From the NCBI GenBank assembly GCA_002483365.1, contig DLHT01000006.1, positions 1-64,000 on the forward strand: a stretch of DNA of 64,000 nucleotides, written 5' to 3'. A program made the translations under genes and the position numbers. Each line of letters begins with the position of its first letter. Positions within the stretch are counted from its first letter, which is position 1. Under the pieces are notes generated by a model. It ran no database searches and was not told the origin of the DNA. It saw nothing but the letters and a program-made list of their open reading frames with translations. Below are positions 61,665 through 64,000 of the stretch, piece after piece. Source of the stretch: Cellvibrio sp. UBA7661. GTDB lineage: Bacteria > Pseudomonadota > Gammaproteobacteria > Pseudomonadales > Cellvibrionaceae.

Positions 61665-62333
61665 TTAAAAAAATAACGATAAACCTATGCGCGATTCCAG
61701 ATTGGTTACGGTTTTGCTTTCACCAAATAGTTCGTGCTTAAAGCTGTGGCCGCGCATGCTGATATCCAACGCCATCCAGTCGGTGGTGTAAAAGCGCAAC
61801 CCAGCACCAATATTGGTAGTGAAATAATCTTTCGCTGCAAAATCGGTATTGCCTGCACCTGCCAAAATATAAAAGTGATTATTGAACGTCCATTTATCGG
61901 AAATAAATACTTGCCCATGCAAGAAATTGTATCCAAGTGACAGGTTGTAATAATTCAAATCGCGCTCGTCATCGGTAAGCAGTTCTACACCGCCGCTCAA
62001 CAATTCATAACTGGTTTTTTCGGTTTTACTGATGCCGTAGGCAGCCTCAACAAAAAAGTCTTCGGTTATGTGATAGGCAAAGGTAATCCCCTGCACTTCA
62101 TTGGTGCCGAAGTCTTCAATACTGAGCAACCCAAAAAACGCGCCCATTTCAAAATTTTCACTATCAAGATCATCTTCTTTAATGGTGCGGCGTTTGATGT
62201 CCGGCGTGATGATCTGCTCAAGCTCATCATCTTCGCTTTCACTGGAGTCATCCTGCGCATAGGTCAGCTGCCCAACGCAAGTCGTACCAAGCAATAGTGC
62301 GATTAAAAAAAGACGTTGAATCCGACTTTCCAT
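61665..62333 (-). CDS. Small outer-membrane beta-barrel protein
   Basis: 222 residues. The signal peptide (MESRIQRLFLIALLLGTTCV to TYAQ) is followed by an acidic linker (DDSSESEDDELEQ) and about eight amphipathic strands (for example FEMGAFFGLLSIEDFGT, DFFVEAAYGISKTEKTSYEL, YNLSLGYNFLHGQ) ending in SLFF. It resembles OmpA/OprG-type barrels. GAGG lies 7 nt before the ATG. It overlaps the end of the SH3-domain gene by 31 bp. Confidence 0.78.
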   Translation of the reverse strand: MESRIQRLFLIALLLGTTCVGQLTYAQDDSSESEDDELEQIITPDIKRRTIKEDDLDSENFEMGAFFGLLSIEDFGTNEVQGITFAYHITEDFFVEAAYGISKTEKTSYELLSGGVELLTDDERDLNYYNLSLGYNFLHGQVFISDKWTFNNHFYILAGAGNTDFAAKDYFTTNIGAGLRFYTTDWMALDISMRGHSFKHELFGESKTVTNLESRIGLSLFF

Positions 62334-63133
62334 TCATTAACCTCTTCGTTGGTATTGCGGCTGGTGAGTATGTAGTGATTGGTGTATTCCACCCGCAGGA
62401 AAAAACGGCCCGTCAAATGCACATAAGTGCCTATGCTTGCCTGTAATAAATTGTCTTCGCGATCTTCGGTTTGTACCAGTGTCGAGCTGGGAAAGGTATT
62501 AATCGTACCGCCGCCGATACTTAAAAAAGGTGATGCGCGCAATTCAGGAAACGGCTGGAATAAAATGCCCGCTGCGATAATTTGGCTGTCGGAAAACTGG
62601 CCGGTGTTTTCGGCGTAGCGCAATTCCGCCGATAAATTTTTTGTGAAGCGATACCCCACATTCATCGACAAACTGTCTGCACCGGCAAAGTCACCATAGG
62701 CTGCACCCATTTCAAATCGGTTCACCAAATAATCGGCTTGCTTGGTATCGGGAAACTCCGGTTTGCTGCCATCCAGCGCCAAGGTAAATTGCATATCATC
62801 GCGCTTGATCCAACCGACTATTCCGCGTTTGGTTTTGATTTTTATCCAATCCGTGCGGCTCTTGATAAGCGTAATAATTTCGTCGCGCTCGACCACATGA
62901 AAAATGGGATAGCCACGACCGGGGCCGGAATACACATTGATAAATGCATCGTCCACAATGACCTGCAGCGGCTCATCTTCTGCAAACCAATTACCAAACC
63001 AACTTTGCGCCAATGCGGGTTGCGCGGCCAACAGTAAACCACACAAAAGCAAGCGCACCATTGACAAACCGGCGACTACTGAAAAATAGCGGCGCGACTG
63101 TTTTTGTTGTTGTGCTGCGCTGAAAATCGTCAT
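62303..63133 (-). CDS. SH3-domain outer-membrane barrel protein
   Basis: 276 residues. A signal peptide (hydrophobic about 22-42) is followed by a bacterial SH3-like domain (about 55-115: VYSGPGRGYPIFHVVERDEI, then SRTDWIKIKTKRGIVGWI). The C-terminal half (about 135-276) is a beta-barrel with the terminal FNVFF. The SH3 part probably contacts peptidoglycan or a partner protein. The combination matches the second small barrel downstream, so the two may be related by duplication. Confidence 0.78.
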   Translation of the reverse strand: MTIFSAAQQQKQSRRYFSVVAGLSMVRLLLCGLLLAAQPALAQSWFGNWFAEDEPLQVIVDDAFINVYSGPGRGYPIFHVVERDEIITLIKSRTDWIKIKTKRGIVGWIKRDDMQFTLALDGSKPEFPDTKQADYLVNRFEMGAAYGDFAGADSLSMNVGYRFTKNLSAELRYAENTGQFSDSQIIAAGILFQPFPELRASPFLSIGGGTINTFPSSTLVQTEDREDNLLQASIGTYVHLTGRFFLRVEYTNHYILTSRNTNEEVNEWKVGFNVFF

Positions 63134-63139
63134 TGAAAA

Positions 63140-64000
63140 TCAATCTACCGAATCAAAGGGATTGTTGTAGTAGGCCGCGCGGATATCGAGCCACTCGGAT
63201 AATAATTTCAACTCACTGGAATTTAAAAAGCCGCGATGGTCAACAGTATCCGTCGCCGCGTCAAAATTAGCAAAGCGACTGAAAAACCGTGCGCTGGCAC
63301 GCGCGCCACCCGCCGACATAGATGCTGTGACATCGATTTGCTCGGTAAGAGGGATCGGATTGCCCTCGGCATCCAATACCAATACCTGTTCAACTTCACC
63401 CAATTCGTTAGTTATGTCTTGCTGTACAAACGGGCAATCCACAACGCCGTCGCAGGTAGGATTTCCGTCGGTATCAAATACAACCTGACACTCGGGAATC
63501 GCATCTTCATCGACAACAAATTCGCACACCGGAATGTTATCGGTAAGACCTGCCATGTCACCCGTCAGAACCTGCCGCAGATCATCCACAAGCAGCTCAC
63601 TGTAAGAGGTCATGTGATCGTTATTCATATCCGACGGCTGGCTCGTCAACTCTAGCTGACCGGCTGGAACCTGCACAAGCGCATTGCCGTTGAGATCGGT
63701 GGTGTTGCGGCTATGGCAACCCGTGCATTGGCGCTCAACGGCATTGACTATGCGGCTGCGCTCCCACAAAGGTTGAATGTGGGTTTCGTAGTTAATGGTG
63801 ATCCGGCACAAGCTGTTCCAGCCATCCGGCTCCATGCAGGCTTCAGAGGTAGGCGCATGGATTTGCGCGGGATCATCTACAAGGGTGCTATAGCGATAAT
63901 CAAAAGCAGGCTCTTTGGCGCGCACTGCAGGGTCTGTCCATTCATCGTTAAAGACGATATCCACACTCGGCTGGCGCTGCGCAACGGGTGCACAGCTCGC
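63140..64000 (-). CDS. CxxCH-containing periplasmic haem protein, N-terminus beyond window
   Basis: The visible C-terminal 286 residues are open to the window edge. One c-type haem motif (QCTGCHSRNTTDLN, about 100 residues into the visible part) indicates covalent haem, and VNAVERQCTGCH is preceded by HIQPLWERSRI. Further Cys pairs (SLCRITI, PVCEFVV, PTCDGVVDC) are present. The C-terminal block (FFSRFANFDAATDTVDHRGF, then SELKLLSEWLDIRA) resembles cytochrome-c-like proteins associated with TolB/hydrazine-synthase-alpha-like propellers. The exact family is uncertain because the N-terminus is missing. Confidence 0.65.
   Translation of the reverse strand, partial: ASCAPVAQRQPSVDIVFNDEWTDPAVRAKEPAFDYRYSTLVDDPAQIHAPTSEACMEPDGWNSLCRITINYETHIQPLWERSRIVNAVERQCTGCHSRNTTDLNGNALVQVPAGQLELTSQPSDMNNDHMTSYSELLVDDLRQVLTGDMAGLTDNIPVCEFVVDEDAIPECQVVFDTDGNPTCDGVVDCPFVQQDITNELGEVEQVLVLDAEGNPIPLTEQIDVTASMSAGGARASARFFSRFANFDAATDTVDHRGFLNSSELKLLSEWLDIRAAYYNNPFDSVD

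Overview
The window looks like a chromosomal segment of a Cellvibrio-like gammaproteobacterium. This is an inference from a chitinase with CBM5/12-like modules and poly-serine linkers, housekeeping genes of gammaproteobacterial type (rho, trxA, ubiD, mscL, cysE, opgGH), and an aryl-polyene pigment cluster. No rRNA, tRNA or CRISPR array was recognised.

Positions 1-27,033 are accessory DNA. The first block (1-8,555) is a leftward Zn/Cd/Co operon: a small membrane protein, CzcC, CzcB, CzcA, a lipoprotein and a P-type ATPase cut by the window edge. It faces a CadR/PbrR-type MerR regulator across a promoter with a 19-bp spacer. The second block (8,575-20,715) is a long leftward Cu/Ag region: a Met/His/Cys-rich secreted protein, a DUF411 protein, a multicopper oxidase, CopB, a His/Met-rich secreted peptide, a cytochrome c, a Cu+ ATPase with YHS and HMBD domains, a Cys-rich secreted protein, CusB and CusA. 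Its signature motifs separate the two RND pumps (HME1 type for Zn/Co/Cd, HME4 type for Cu/Ag). An IS3-family element (20,901-22,130) sits at the head of the copper operon. After it comes an AT-rich stretch (22,131-27,033) of small unknown genes, two XRE-type regulators with palindromic operators, an unknown 519-aa protein, and remnants of two further IS elements. This stretch ends abruptly inside srkA, which has lost its N-terminus.

Positions 27,035-42,635 are core chromosome: truncated srkA, cysE, a small conserved-looking protein, a periplasmic solute-binding-like protein, mscL, ubiD, rho, trxA, a hybrid histidine kinase, opgGH (osmoregulated periplasmic glucans) and a secreted GH18 chitinase. 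Several intrinsic terminators are clear.

Positions 43,053-59,579 form an aryl-polyene/xanthomonadin-type cluster in four alternating transcription blocks. It has two acyl carrier proteins, two ketosynthases plus a chain-length-factor-like partner, a ketoreductase, two hotdog dehydratases, a thioesterase, an AMP-dependent ligase, a glycosyltransferase, two acyltransferases, a LolA-like carrier and an MMPL exporter. It also carries a chorismatase (XanB2-like), which would make the hydroxybenzoate starter from chorismate, and a flavin-dependent halogenase-like enzyme. Together these predict a possibly halogenated membrane-anchored aryl polyene.

Positions 59,722-64,000 hold a leftward envelope gene set: a haem-binding CxxCH protein (partial), an SH3-domain barrel, a second small barrel, a TlpA-like thioredoxin, a DUF4266 lipoprotein and a DUF3570 barrel. 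The genes are tightly packed or overlapping and suggest an undescribed periplasm/outer-membrane redox or metallocofactor system.
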